NCBI RefSeq assembly: GCF_900115395.1
Contig: NZ_FOWE01000009.1
Coordinates: 62,001 to 126,000 of the forward strand
Source of the DNA: Geodermatophilus obscurus
GTDB lineage: Bacteria; Actinomycetota; Actinomycetes; Mycobacteriales; Geodermatophilaceae
Direction: 5' to 3'
Length of the DNA: 64,000 bases
Positions 49,641 to 58,956 of the stretch are shown piece by piece. The notes under the pieces are model-generated. The model saw nothing but the letters and a program-made list of their open reading frames with translations. It ran no database searches and was not told the origin of the DNA. Position numbers and translations under genes: made by a program. Position 1 is the stretch's first letter. The number at the start of each line of letters is the position of its first letter.

Positions 49641-50921
49641 GTGGGCGGGCTCGCAGGGAACCCCGCTCCCCGCTGGTGGCGGCGCGACCGCGAGGCGGGC
49701 CGGCGCGAGGCGGCCGCGGCGCGCGAGGCCGCCGCCGCGGCGATGCTGGAGCTCGACGGCGCCCTCGCCGACCTGCCGGACGCGGTGGCCGCGGCCGAGG
49801 AGGCGGGGACGGACCCGGCCGGGAGCGCCGGCCGGCGACGGGCTCAGCACCGCATCCCCGCCCCCGACTCGTTGGCCCGCGACTGGCGCGACCTGTCGGC
49901 CCACGCCGACACCGTGATCGGACAGTACCTGCAGGCCCTGGCCGGGCACGACGACGCCGAGCCCGAGCGGGCCCGCGCCGCGACGCGGGCGCTGGGCGAC
50001 GCCGCGGCCGCGCTGCGGGGGGTCCTCGAGCAGGTGCAGCGCTTCCGGGAGCAGTACGGCGAGGTCCTCGCGGCCGCCACCCGACAGCGGGCGGCGGCAG
50101 GGACCGTGGTCGCGGCGGCCGCGGACGCGCTCACCGGTGCGCGGGCCGCACTGGCCTCTGCGGCGGACGCCGGCCTGGCCGACCCCGGTGCGCAGGGCCT
50201 GCTCGACGACGCCGCGACCGGGTTGGCCGGCGCGGAGTCGGCGCTGGCGCAGCGCCGGGCCGCCGACGCCCTGGCGGCCGCCGAGGAGGCACGCTCCGCC
50301 GCCGACGCCGCCGCCGAGCGCGCCCGGGCGCTGCCGGGCCGGGCGGCCAAGGTGCGACGCGGCGCGGCGTCGGTGCGGACCCGCCGCGAGGCGCTGGGCA
50401 CACGCCACGAGCGGCTGGCCGGCGTCATGAGCGAGCTGCGGCGCCGCTATCCCCTGCCCGCGTGGGCCGACGTCGAGCGCGCCCCCCAGCGCGCGGCCGG
50501 GGCGCTGGCCGAGGCCGACGCCGCGCTCGCCGCCCTGACGTCGGCGCTGGCCGCCCCGGTGCTCGACGTGCCGGAGGCCGCGGCGCTGCTGGCCCGGGTC
50601 CGCGCCGCCGCCGGGCGTGTCGACGAGGAGGTGCGGTCGGCCGTCGGGCGGCTGGAGCGGCTGGACGCCGTCCGGGCCGACCCCGGCGCGCTGCTCACGG
50701 GGGTGCAGCGCGCCGTCGTCGACGCCCGGCGCTTCCTGTCCGGCCTGCCGGAGGACCGCGCCCGGCGCTTCCGCCGGACCTTCGAGGACCTCGCCCGGCG
50801 GCTGCCGCCGCTGGAGGCGGCCGCCCGCGCCGAGCGGCCGGACTGGGGCGCGGTGCTGCGGGAGGCGGAGTCCATCGAGCGGGGCCTGGCCGCCCTGGTG
50901 CGCACCGCGCGGGCGGACTGA
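49641..50921 (+). CDS. coiled-coil protein of the Ter cluster, unknown
   Basis: A 426-residue Ala/Arg/Glu-rich, almost wholly helical protein. Long heptad-like stretches cover residues 10-60 and 100-260; a more conserved-looking part is RAQHRIPAPDSLARDWRDLSAHADTVIGQYLQAL. There is no TM or known catalytic motif. The GTG at 49641 has GGAGGG 8 bases upstream. It is the only plus-strand gene between the two minus-strand Ter blocks and ends 2 bases from the convergent HAD gene. I do not recognise a family. Confidence 0.75.
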   Translation: MGGLAGNPAPRWWRRDREAGRREAAAAREAAAAAMLELDGALADLPDAVAAAEEAGTDPAGSAGRRRAQHRIPAPDSLARDWRDLSAHADTVIGQYLQALAGHDDAEPERARAATRALGDAAAALRGVLEQVQRFREQYGEVLAAATRQRAAAGTVVAAAADALTGARAALASAADAGLADPGAQGLLDDAATGLAGAESALAQRRAADALAAAEEARSAADAAAERARALPGRAAKVRRGAASVRTRREALGTRHERLAGVMSELRRRYPLPAWADVERAPQRAAGALAEADAALAALTSALAAPVLDVPEAAALLARVRAAAGRVDEEVRSAVGRLERLDAVRADPGALLTGVQRAVVDARRFLSGLPEDRARRFRRTFEDLARRLPPLEAAARAERPDWGAVLREAESIERGLAALVRTARAD

Positions 50922-50923
50922 CC

Positions 50924-51736
50924 TCAGACGCGGTCGAGCAGCCAGCGGACGATCTCCTCCCCCGCGGCCGCGCCGGTGGCCGCGGTGACCTGCACCCGGG
51001 CGCCGGTCCAGCCCTGCTCGTGCAGCTCGCCGTGCGCGGGGCGGACGGCGGCGTCGGCGGCGAGCAGCATCGGCGCGTCGAGCAGGCTGTCGCCGGCGCA
51101 CAGCAGCCGCGGCGCGGGCCCCTCCCCCGCCAGCAGGCGGCGCAGCCGGAGCAGCCCGGCGGCCTTGGACAGCCCGGCGGGGACGACGTAGACCTTGCGG
51201 CCCTGGACGCTGAGCGTGGCGCCGGCGGCCGTGGCCGCGGCCCCGGCCGCCGTCAGCCAGCCGGCCGGGATCGCGTCCCTGCTGTGCGCCACGAGGTAGC
51301 CGAACAGGCCCTCCGCGGAGCGCACGGTGCGCACCCACGGCTCGCCGGCGACCGCCTCCAGCGGGGCCAGCAGCTCGAGCAGCGGCGCGGCCTGCGCCGC
51401 GGTGGCGGCCGCCCACTCGTCCCAGCCGGGGTCGCGGACGCCGTCGGCGAGCAGCACGCCGCCGTTGCCGCAGAGCGCGTAGCGGGGCACCACCGGCAGC
51501 CGCACCCGCCCGTACTGGGCGACGGTGCGGGTGGTGACCGGGACGACGACCGCGCGGCGGGCCAGCTCGGCCAGCAGCTCCCAGGACGCCGGCGTGGCAT
51601 GGCTGAGCGGGGCGCCGTCGAGGTGCTCGACGACCTGCAGGCCGTCGGTGCCGCCGGCGGCCGACGCCGAGTAGATGAGCGTGCGGTCGAGGTCGACGGC
51701 GGCGACGGTCGCGGTCGCCGGCAGGACGGCGGTCAC
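50924..51736 (-). CDS. HAD-superfamily phosphatase of the Ter cassette
   Basis: A 270-residue haloacid-dehalogenase-type hydrolase. Motif I is VDLDRTLIYSAS (nucleophile Asp), motif II threonine is in VVVPVTTRT, motif III lysine in AGLSKAAGLL and motif IV GDSLLDAPML. It is like the sucrose-phosphatase/Cof branch. It ends a run of four overlapping genes that comparative studies of Ter loci predict to make a nucleoside-like metabolite. The GTG overlaps the StiP stop (GTGA). Confidence 0.88.
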   Translation of the reverse strand: MTAVLPATATVAAVDLDRTLIYSASAAGGTDGLQVVEHLDGAPLSHATPASWELLAELARRAVVVPVTTRTVAQYGRVRLPVVPRYALCGNGGVLLADGVRDPGWDEWAAATAAQAAPLLELLAPLEAVAGEPWVRTVRSAEGLFGYLVAHSRDAIPAGWLTAAGAAATAAGATLSVQGRKVYVVPAGLSKAAGLLRLRRLLAGEGPAPRLLCAGDSLLDAPMLLAADAAVRPAHGELHEQGWTGARVQVTAATGAAAGEEIVRWLLDRV

Positions 51737-52860
51737 CGGCCCACCGGCCGGATCAGCCCGACGCAGGAGTAGGGCAGGTCGGGCACCTCGACCAGCGGCA
51801 CCTCCCGGGCCCGCGCCAGCGCGACGACGTGCCGCAGGTCCTCGGCGCGGTCGGGCCGGACCAGCACCTGCCACGGCACGCGGCGCAGCAGCACCCGGGT
51901 GGTCTCCCCCACCCCGGGCTTGACCAGGTTGACGTCGGCGATGCCGAACTCCGCGGCGATCCGCTCGACCGCCGCCCACCCGGCCCAGGTCGGCCGGCGC
52001 TGTGCGGCGGGGACGTCGTCGGCCGGGGCGGTCGCCGGGAACTCCGCGGCGACGGTGTCGACGAACAGCGCGGAGACGTCGGAGCCGGCCAGCTCGGCGT
52101 AGTACTTCGCGCCGTGGAACATGCCGGGGCCGATGAGGTCCTCGCGCAGCACCGTCCGTGACACCAGCCCCGACACCGTGCTGTTGAGGCAGGCGCTGGG
52201 GACGAGGAAGTCGTCGCGGGTGCCGTACAGCTCCGTGCACACGCCGGGGTCGGCGAGGACGGCGAGCCGGTCGTCGAGGGCCGCGTCCCCGGGGTGGTCG
52301 GCGACCCAGGCGGCGACGGCCTCGGTCAGCTGCCGCTGGATGGCGCCCTTGCCGGTCCAGCCGTCGACGAAGCGCACGGCGCCGGCGGGGTGGCGGGCCA
52401 GCACGTGCGCCATCGCCACCCGGTCGATGCCGCGGCCGCGGATGATCGAGACGGTGTAGTGCGGCACGTCGACACCGCGCGAGACGCGGAACCAGCGGCG
52501 CAGCAGCACGCCGACCGGCGTCCCGGCGCGGGCCAGGGACACCAGCACCGGCGTCTGCCCCTGCGCGGCCGCGGCGTCCCACACCAGCTCGCCGACCCGG
52601 GCGACGGCGTCGGCCAGCCGTCCGGCCGACGTCTCCAGCGCCGCGGTGAACAGCGCCAGGTAGGCGTCGTCGGGCTGGTACTCGACCGGCAGCATCTCCG
52701 AGTAGTGGGTACCCGACTGGATGGCCTCCTCGCGGTCCTCGGTGCCGCGCTCGAGCGCGACCGACGACAGGTCGGTGAGCAGCCAGGTCACCTCCTCGGG
52801 GGCGTAGGAGCCGAACCGGCCGGGGACGGCGGGCGCGAGCCCCGGCTGCACCGCGGTCAC
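51733..52860 (-). CDS. StiP domain protein with C-terminal PELOTA RNA-binding domain
   Basis: A 375-residue protein. The first 260 residues are the StiP domain, annotated as a predicted cysteine protease: GSYAPEEVTWLLTDLS, IQSGTHYSEMLPVEYQP, VDGWTGKGAIQRQL, and FLVPSACLNSTVSGLVSRT with the candidate catalytic cysteine. The last 70 residues (ETTRVLLRRVPWQVLVR to VEVPDLPYSCVGLI) match the PELOTA/L7Ae-like RNA-binding module of Ter operons. It overlaps the PRTase stop and the HAD start by 4 bases each. Protease activity is a family prediction only. Confidence 0.87.
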   Translation of the reverse strand: MTAVQPGLAPAVPGRFGSYAPEEVTWLLTDLSSVALERGTEDREEAIQSGTHYSEMLPVEYQPDDAYLALFTAALETSAGRLADAVARVGELVWDAAAAQGQTPVLVSLARAGTPVGVLLRRWFRVSRGVDVPHYTVSIIRGRGIDRVAMAHVLARHPAGAVRFVDGWTGKGAIQRQLTEAVAAWVADHPGDAALDDRLAVLADPGVCTELYGTRDDFLVPSACLNSTVSGLVSRTVLREDLIGPGMFHGAKYYAELAGSDVSALFVDTVAAEFPATAPADDVPAAQRRPTWAGWAAVERIAAEFGIADVNLVKPGVGETTRVLLRRVPWQVLVRPDRAEDLRHVVALARAREVPLVEVPDLPYSCVGLIRPVGR

Positions 52861-54131
52861 GGGGCCGGCTCCGACAGCGGCACGGGGACGACGTGCACGG
52901 CGCGGGCGGCGAACGGCCGCAGCGCCCCGGCCATCGGCGCGGCGGCGTCGGCCGGGGCGTCGACCACGACCACGACGTCCTCGGCGCGCAGGTCCGACCA
53001 CCGGCCGGTGGCGGGGACGGCGGCGGGATCGGCGAGGTTGTGCACCCGCGAGGTGCGGGCCGGCTCGTCGGGGGCGGGGAAGGCCAGGCTGCGGCGCAGG
53101 GCGTAGCCGGGGTCGTCGGCGGCGTGCACGGGGCTCCGGGTGGTCGACTGGGTGGTGACGGGGACGCCCGCGAGCCGCGCGGACAGCGCGGCGGCGAGCA
53201 CGGTGGGGGCGTACACGAGCTCCTCGGTGCCGAGGACGAGGACGCCGGCGCTGCCGGCCAGCGCCGGGGCCAGCGCCGCGGCGGCCGCCTCCGCGGCCTG
53301 GTGCAGGGCGGCGGTGCCGGCGGGGGTGAGCCCGTGCCGGGCGGTGGTGGGCGCGCCGGCCGGCCACAGGCCCTCGTGCACGCGGACGTCGCCGGGGGCG
53401 CCGGCCGGGACCGGCGCCGGGGCGGGCAGCGCGGCGCGGGCGGCCGCGGCCCGGTCGAGGACGTCGGCGGGGAGGGTCAGCGCGGTGGTGAGGACGGCGG
53501 CGACGTCGACCCGCACCCCCAGCGCTGCGGCCCGCTCGGCGAACGCGGCGCGGGCCTCCGGCGGGCGGGCGTCGAGCAGCGCGCCGATCACGTAGCGCTC
53601 CCGCGGCCACCGGGCGTGCAGCTCGGCGACGGTGTTGAGCGCGGTGCGCCCGCTGGTCAGCTCGTCGTCGACCAGCACCAGCGGGCCGGGCGCGCCCAGG
53701 GACACGCCGCCGGCCGGCTGCAGCGCGTGGGCGACGGCGTGCGAGTGCTCTTCCTCGAAGGCCGCGGTGACCGGCACACCCGGGTGCACCCGCCGGGTGG
53801 TCGACAGCGCGGTCGCACCCAGCCGGGCGGCCGCGGCGTGGCCGAGGCCCGTGGCGGTCTCGCAGTAGCCGATCACCAGGCCGGGCAGCGCGCCGCCCAG
53901 GACGGCGGCCACGGCGTCGCCGACGGCGTGCCCCGCGGCGAGGACGTCGGCGGGGGCGACCGGCACGTGCTTGCCGAGCACCCGGGAGACGACGAGGTGC
54001 GCCCGGCGGGGGTTGTCCCGCAGCGCCAGGCCGCACAGCTGCCCGAACCGGGCGGGGTCGCCCACCCCGACGTCGAGCAGGCGGGAGACGGTGCCGCCCA
54101 GCCAGGCGGCACCGGGCAGGGTGGCGGTCAT
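52857..54131 (-). CDS. phosphoribosyltransferase with TRSP domain, Ter type
   Basis: A 424-residue two-domain protein. The N-terminal PRTase has IGYCETATGLGHAAA and the PRPP-binding loop LVLVDDELTSGRTALNTV near residue 155. The C-terminal domain carries the TRSP motif it is named for (TTRSPVHAADDPGYAL) followed by FPAPDEPARTSRVHNL. Such proteins are predicted to attach ribose-5-phosphate to an unknown base in Ter-linked metabolite synthesis. The ATG overlaps the lyase stop (ATGA). Confidence 0.88.
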   Translation of the reverse strand: MTATLPGAAWLGGTVSRLLDVGVGDPARFGQLCGLALRDNPRRAHLVVSRVLGKHVPVAPADVLAAGHAVGDAVAAVLGGALPGLVIGYCETATGLGHAAAARLGATALSTTRRVHPGVPVTAAFEEEHSHAVAHALQPAGGVSLGAPGPLVLVDDELTSGRTALNTVAELHARWPRERYVIGALLDARPPEARAAFAERAAALGVRVDVAAVLTTALTLPADVLDRAAAARAALPAPAPVPAGAPGDVRVHEGLWPAGAPTTARHGLTPAGTAALHQAAEAAAAALAPALAGSAGVLVLGTEELVYAPTVLAAALSARLAGVPVTTQSTTRSPVHAADDPGYALRRSLAFPAPDEPARTSRVHNLADPAAVPATGRWSDLRAEDVVVVVDAPADAAAPMAGALRPFAARAVHVVPVPLSEPAP

Positions 54132-55330
54132 GCGCGCCGCGCCTCCCCGGGCACGAAGACCTCGCCGAGCCGGCGCTGGCCGGCGGCCAGCAGGTCGACC
54201 AGCGCGGCCTCGTCGGCGACGACGCCGTAGACCGCGGCCCGGCGGCTGATCAGCTCAGCCCACAGCGCGTGCGGGCCGATCTCGTTCATGCGGCCGTGCC
54301 CGGACACCGCGATGCCGCCCTGACCGCGGGCGGTGAGGATCTCCAGGGCGTCGTCGTACTCGGTGCGGGACACGGTGAGCAGCGCGTTGACGACCGAGAC
54401 GTGCGCGGGGTGGATGACGGTCTTGCCGAGCACGCCGTTGGCCTTGTCGAGGGCCACCTCGCGCATGAGGCCGTCGAGGTCTCCGGCGATCATCCGCTGG
54501 CGCAGCCGGCCCTCGTGCTGCTCGGTGAACGGCGACTGGCGCAGCTGCGGCTTGAACAGCCGGGGCCCGGGGATGTGCTCCCACACCGCCCCGGTGACGA
54601 CGTGCTCGCCGCCGCGGGTGAAGCGGTTGACGACGTCGGCCAGGCAGTCGCGGACCACCGCGACGTCCCAGATGGTGGTGTCGCGGTCGCGGCGCAGGCC
54701 GAAGAGCCCCGAGAGGTCGGTGCCGCCCACCCGCAGGCACAGCACGTGCTCCCGGTGGGCGTCGACCACCGCGGCGAGGGCGGCCAGGGCCTCGGCGCGG
54801 GTCTCCCGCCACGCCAGGTCGGGCGTCTCCAGGATGGGCATGCCGTACAGCGGCAGCCCGGTGGCGGCGCCGACCTCCGCGATCGCCTCGAGCATCGGGC
54901 CGAGCGACGTGGCGGTGGCCTTGGGCAGGCTGAACCCGGTCAGCCGGGCCAGCGCGGGACCGGCCTCCACGGCGATCGAGCGGATCTGCTCCGGGGTGCG
55001 CACCCGCACGAAGACCAGCGGCAGCGGCGCGGGGTCACCGTCGGCGACCCGGCGGTCGAGGCGCTGCAGCGCGGCCACCACGTTGGCCTCCGCCTCCCCG
55101 ACGGCGGCGTGCGGGATGGCGTCCTCCAGGCACCACACGGTGCTGGTCGCGCCGACCGCGGCGGCCCGGGCGGCGTCGCCGTCGAGGGAGGGCCGGGTGC
55201 CGGGGCTGTAGAGCGTCGCGCCGAGGGCGAGCGCGAGCATCCCGCGCGAGGTGGCCGGGCCGACGTCCCCGGGGGGGACGGCGAAGAGCCGCTCCCGCTC
55301 GGCGTCGGTCAGGTAGGCGAAGTGGCGCAC
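54128..55330 (-). CDS. HpcH/HpaI-citrate-lyase-like C-C bond lyase, Ter type
   Basis: A 400-residue TIM-barrel aldolase/lyase. Motifs include LGATLYSPGTRPSL, VWCLEDAIPHAAV with the acidic metal-site residues, PLVFVRVRTPEQI, FSLPKAT, LYGMPILETPD and LGKTVIHPAHV. It is first in the four-gene lyase-PRTase-StiP-HAD cassette joined by 4-base overlaps. It probably makes or breaks a C-C bond in the precursor of the Ter metabolite. GTG start after GAGAGGG. Confidence 0.88.
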   Translation of the reverse strand: MRHFAYLTDAERERLFAVPPGDVGPATSRGMLALALGATLYSPGTRPSLDGDAARAAAVGATSTVWCLEDAIPHAAVGEAEANVVAALQRLDRRVADGDPAPLPLVFVRVRTPEQIRSIAVEAGPALARLTGFSLPKATATSLGPMLEAIAEVGAATGLPLYGMPILETPDLAWRETRAEALAALAAVVDAHREHVLCLRVGGTDLSGLFGLRRDRDTTIWDVAVVRDCLADVVNRFTRGGEHVVTGAVWEHIPGPRLFKPQLRQSPFTEQHEGRLRQRMIAGDLDGLMREVALDKANGVLGKTVIHPAHVSVVNALLTVSRTEYDDALEILTARGQGGIAVSGHGRMNEIGPHALWAELISRRAAVYGVVADEAALVDLLAAGQRRLGEVFVPGEARRA

Positions 55331-55405
55331 GGAAAGATCCCTCTCACCCTCTGCTGGATGTGGGCTGGCTGGCGGTGGAACGGACGGGGAACGCGGCGTG
55401 CCGGT

Positions 55406-56776
55406 TCAGGGGCGGAGCAGGCCTTGGGCGCGCGCCCGCTGCAGCCAGCCGGGGTACTCGGTCATGAGCCGGTCGAACAGCGCGTCGTCGCTGATCGGCC
55501 GGCGGCCCATGAGGTCGTCCTGGTCGACGGCGAAGAAGTCGGCGTTGTCGGTGTAGCGGCCGTCGAGGTCGTCGAGCCGCTGCAGGTAGGAGAACTGCCG
55601 CGCGGGGCCGATGCCCATGAACTGCCAGAACACCGGTTCGTAGGACGCCGCCCGGATCTGCCGCGTGGCGACGGACTTGTCGCTCGGCGCTCCGTCGGTG
55701 AGGAACATGACGTAGACGGGCACCTGCGCCGGCTGCGGCTCCACGCGCTCCCGGCTGTCGCCGAAGTAGGCCTGCCGGACGGCCGCCATCGCCACGCCGT
55801 AGCGGGTGTCGTACTCCAGCGGGTACTGCCGCGTGAGGTCGGCGATGTACTGCTGGTGGCCCTCCAGGCGCAGCCCCGGCTCGGGGCGGTGCACGTCCTT
55901 GCCGAAGAGGAAGACGTCGACGACGCCGTCGTCGTCGAAGCGCAGCCCGAGGGCGAGGACGCGCTCGGCGAGCCGCTGCACGGCGCCGGCGCGGTAGAGG
56001 CCGGCCATGGAGCCGGAGATGTCGAGGACGAGCGCGACCCGGGCGGTGTGCTCGCCGAGCCCGCGCTTCTCCAGGCTCACCCCGGCGGTCTTGACCAGGC
56101 TGAGCAGCTGCGGCGCCTGCGTCGCCAGCTTCTTCTCCAGGTCGACCAGCCGGCGCTTCTCCATGCTGACCGGCGGCGCCGCGGGAGCGGGCGGGGGTGG
56201 CGGGGCGGCGGCGGGTGCCGCGGCCGCGGCGGGCTCGTCGTCGACGCTGACGCCGACGTCGGTGGCCAGGCCGGCGAGGCCGTTGGTGTAGCCCTGGCCG
56301 ACGGCGCGGACCTTCCACTCGGCGCCGCGGCGGTAGACCTCGGCGAACACCAGCGCCGTCTCGGGTCCGGCGGCGAGCTCGCACCGGACCGCCGCCGGAG
56401 CGCCGCCGTCGGGGGCCACCTCGACGGCGAGGCCGGACAGCCCGCCGAAGGTGCCCGCGCCGTCGAGGGAGGCGCCGATGACGACCTTCTCGACGTCGGC
56501 GGGCAGCGCGGCCGGGTCGATGCGGACCTGGTCGACGGTGGCGCCGCCCCGCGCGGACTTGCCGAGGTGGCGCACCGCGCCGCCGGCGCCCGCGGGCTGG
56601 TTGTAGAAGACGAAGTCGTCGTCGCTGCGGACCTTCCCGGCGCCGGTGGTGAGGAACGCCGAGAGGTCGGCGTCGACCCCGGGCGCGGGCTGCCAGGTGA
56701 GGGTGACGACGACGGGGCCGGTCAGGCCGGCCTGGGCGAGGCCGACGTTGCCGCCCCGGGTGAGGACGTGGACCAC
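55406..56776 (-). CDS. TerD-vWA fusion protein (TerF-like)
   Basis: A 456-residue fusion. Residues 1-175 form a TerD domain ([47 protein letters not shown]). A Pro/Ala linker follows. Residues 225-455 form a von Willebrand A domain with an intact MIDAS start [22 protein letters not shown] and [11 protein letters not shown]. Both domains are expected to bind divalent metal (calcium in TerD, magnesium-type in MIDAS). It probably assembles stress complexes. It lies between terD and the biosynthetic cassette. Confidence 0.92.
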   Translation of the reverse strand: MVHVLTRGGNVGLAQAGLTGPVVVTLTWQPAPGVDADLSAFLTTGAGKVRSDDDFVFYNQPAGAGGAVRHLGKSARGGATVDQVRIDPAALPADVEKVVIGASLDGAGTFGGLSGLAVEVAPDGGAPAAVRCELAAGPETALVFAEVYRRGAEWKVRAVGQGYTNGLAGLATDVGVSVDDEPAAAAAPAAAPPPPPAPAAPPVSMEKRRLVDLEKKLATQAPQLLSLVKTAGVSLEKRGLGEHTARVALVLDISGSMAGLYRAGAVQRLAERVLALGLRFDDDGVVDVFLFGKDVHRPEPGLRLEGHQQYIADLTRQYPLEYDTRYGVAMAAVRQAYFGDSRERVEPQPAQVPVYVMFLTDGAPSDKSVATRQIRAASYEPVFWQFMGIGPARQFSYLQRLDDLDGRYTDNADFFAVDQDDLMGRRPISDDALFDRLMTEYPGWLQRARAQGLLRP

Positions 56777-56914
56777 GGGGCTGCCGTCAGCTCAGCGCGC
56801 GCGGCGCGGACGGGTGGGCAGCGGGCATGGCGTGACCTCCCGGTCTCGGTGCGGCGGCGCGGGGACAGTACGCGGGGAGGGCCCGGGGCGGGAGGGGTCG
56901 GCTCGCGCGGGCCG

Positions 56915-56948
56915 CACCGGGCCCGGACGCGGACGTCCGGGCCCGGTG
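56915..56948 (-). terminator. terminator after terD
   Basis: A perfect 14-bp GC stem (56915-56928 with 56935-56948) with a 6-base loop, starting 3 bases after the terD stop. It would uncouple terD from the TerD-vWA gene. Confidence 0.7.
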
Positions 56949-56951
56949 AGA

Positions 56952-57533
56952 TCAGCCGACGTTGACGCCGAAGTCCTGGGCGATGCCGCGCAGGCCGGAG
57001 GCGTAACCCTGCCCGACGGCGCGGAACTTCCAGTCGGCACCGTTGCGGTAGAGCTCGCCGAAGACCATGGCGGTCTCGACCGAGGCGTCCTCGGTGAGGT
57101 CGTACCGGGCGATCTCGGCGCCGTTGGCCTGGTTGACGACGCGGATGAAGGCGTTGCGGACCGCGCCGAAGTTCTGCTTGCGGTTGTCGGCGTCGTAGAT
57201 CGACACCGGGAAGACGATCTTCTCGCAGGTCGGCGGGACGCCGGCCAGGTTCACCTGCACGACCTCGTCGTCGCCCTCGCCCTCACCGGTGAGGTTGTCA
57301 CCGACGTGGACGACGGAGCCGTCGGGGCTGCGCAGGTTGTTGAAGAAGATGAAGCCCGAGTCGTCGGGGGTGACCCGGCCGTCGGCGCCGATCATGATCG
57401 CCGATGCGTCGAGGTCGAACTCGCCCCCGGAGAACGTGTTCACGTCCCAGCCGAGACCGACGTTGACCGCGGTCAGGCCCGGGGCCTCCTTGGTCAGCGA
57501 GACGTTCCCGCCCTTGGAGAGGCTGACACCCAT
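56952..57533 (-). CDS. terD: TerD family calcium-binding stress protein
   Basis: A 193-residue stand-alone TerD, the usual length. It begins [21 protein letters not shown] and has the two calcium-site regions [14 protein letters not shown] and [34 protein letters not shown], ending [23 protein letters not shown] chose the ATG at 57533, with GGGAG 8 bases upstream, over the ATG at 57548, which has no ribosome site. TerD proteins are tied to tellurite, oxidative and phage-stress tolerance. Confidence 0.94.
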   Translation of the reverse strand: MGVSLSKGGNVSLTKEAPGLTAVNVGLGWDVNTFSGGEFDLDASAIMIGADGRVTPDDSGFIFFNNLRSPDGSVVHVGDNLTGEGEGDDEVVQVNLAGVPPTCEKIVFPVSIYDADNRKQNFGAVRNAFIRVVNQANGAEIARYDLTEDASVETAMVFGELYRNGADWKFRAVGQGYASGLRGIAQDFGVNVG

Positions 57534-57660
57534 CTGTTGGACTCCCATGTCACTGTCGGGTCGCGCAGCGGCGGTCGCCACTGGCGCAGCGCACCGGACG
57601 GGCCGGCGCGACCGGGCGGGCACGGGCGCAGGCGCCCGGCGTGGTCCCCCGGTACCGCCG

Positions 57661-57687
57661 CGCCGGGTGCCGAGCGGGCACCCGGCG
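57661..57687 (-). terminator. hairpin between terC and terD
   Basis: A perfect 11-bp stem with a 5-base loop, 87 bases after the terC stop and 128 before terD. It could end the terC transcript or shape the terD leader. I see no clear promoter in 57549-57773. Confidence 0.45.
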
Positions 57688-57773
57688 AGGCGGACGTGTC
57701 CTCGGATACTGCCGCACGGCCACCGGGAGCAACAGGTACCGGAACGTGACCCGGCGACCCGCCCGGGCCGGGG

Positions 57774-58913
57774 TCAGGCCGGCGGGGTGCGTCGCGACGG
57801 GCTCGGCTCCTCGTCCGTCACACGCCCCACCGTCGGGACGCCGGTCTCTCCCGCGACCGCGGCCGCGTCGCGGCCGGCCGAGGGCGCGACCGTCGTGCCC
57901 CCCGTGCCGGGGTCCGCCGTGCCACCGGCCGCGACGGCCTCCCGGGCGTCGCGACGGCTGCGGGCGAGACTGGTGACCGTGGTGACGAACAGCGTCACGA
58001 CGATGACCGCCAGCGACAGCCAGGTCGGGACCTCGGGGATGGCCGTGACGTGCTCGCCGCCGTTGATGAACGGCAGCTCGTTCTCGTGCAGGGCGTGGAT
58101 CAGCAGCTTGATGCCGATGAAGCCGAGGATGACCGCCAGGCCGTAGTGCAGGTAGACGAGCCGGTCGAGCAGGCCGTCGATGAGGAAGAACAGCTGCCGC
58201 AGGCCCAGCAGCGAGAAGGCGTTGGCGGTGAAGACGAGGAAGGTCTCCTCGGTCAGGCCGAAGATCGCCGGGATCGAGTCGACGGCGAAGAGGATGTCGG
58301 CGCTGCCGATGGCGATCAGCGCGATGGCCAGCGGGGTGATGTACCGCTTGCCGTCGATCTTCGCGGTCATCCGGTCGGAGTGGTACTCCTGCGTGGTCGG
58401 GATCACCTTGCGGGTGAGCCGCAGGAGCGCGTTCTCCTTAAACTCGTCGTCGTCGTGACCGCTGGCCCGCGCCTGCGCGACGGCGGTCCAGATGAGGAAG
58501 CCGCCGAAGACGTAGAAGACCCAGCTGAACTGCTCGATCGCCGCGGCGCCGAGGAAGATGAAGACCGTCCGCAGGATCAGCGCGAAGGCGATGCCGAACA
58601 GCAGCACCTTCTGCTGCAGCTCCCGGGGCACCGCGAAGCTGGCCATGATGAGGACGAAGACGAACAGGTTGTCCACCGAGAGGCTCTTCTCGGTGATGTA
58701 GCCGGCGAAGTACTCACCGCCGTACTGCCCCCCGGCGAAGATCCACACGCCGATGCCGAAGAGGACGGCGATGGCGACGTAGACCGCCGACCAGGTCGCG
58801 GCCTCGCGCAGCGTCGGCGCGTGGGGTGTGCGCACGTGTCCGACGAAGTCGAACACGATCATCGCCACGATCGCGGCGACGGTGACCGCCCACACCCAGA
58901 AGGGGACGTCCAT
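57774..58913 (-). CDS. terC: TerC family integral membrane protein, probable Mn2+ exporter
   Basis: A 379-residue membrane protein of the TerC family with about eight helices. The paired metal-site motifs are TEKSLSVDNLFVFVLIM near residue 75 and GSADILFAVDSIPAIFGLT near 205, with conserved acidic residues inside the membrane. Residues 320-379 are a hydrophilic Thr/Ala/Gly-rich tail. The ATG is followed by the expected N-terminus, and GGAGG lies 9 bases upstream inside a switchable hairpin. Members under this riboswitch class are known manganese exporters. Confidence 0.93.
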   Translation of the reverse strand: MDVPFWVWAVTVAAIVAMIVFDFVGHVRTPHAPTLREAATWSAVYVAIAVLFGIGVWIFAGGQYGGEYFAGYITEKSLSVDNLFVFVLIMASFAVPRELQQKVLLFGIAFALILRTVFIFLGAAAIEQFSWVFYVFGGFLIWTAVAQARASGHDDDEFKENALLRLTRKVIPTTQEYHSDRMTAKIDGKRYITPLAIALIAIGSADILFAVDSIPAIFGLTEETFLVFTANAFSLLGLRQLFFLIDGLLDRLVYLHYGLAVILGFIGIKLLIHALHENELPFINGGEHVTAIPEVPTWLSLAVIVVTLFVTTVTSLARSRRDAREAVAAGGTADPGTGGTTVAPSAGRDAAAVAGETGVPTVGRVTDEEPSPSRRTPPA

Positions 58914-58920
58914 ACGGGAT

Positions 58921-58956
58921 ACCTCCGGTCCACTGGCAGTTGTCAGCACCGGAGGT
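58921..58956 (-). promoter_or_regulatory. riboswitch expression platform sequestering the terC ribosome site
   Basis: A perfect 9-bp inverted repeat (58948-58956 with 58921-58929). The 3' arm is ACCGGAGGT, which contains the terC Shine-Dalgarno, and the 5' arm ACCTCCGGT also supplies the 3' strand of the aptamer P1 stem. The two pairings exclude each other, so aptamer folding would free the ribosome site. Confidence 0.75.
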
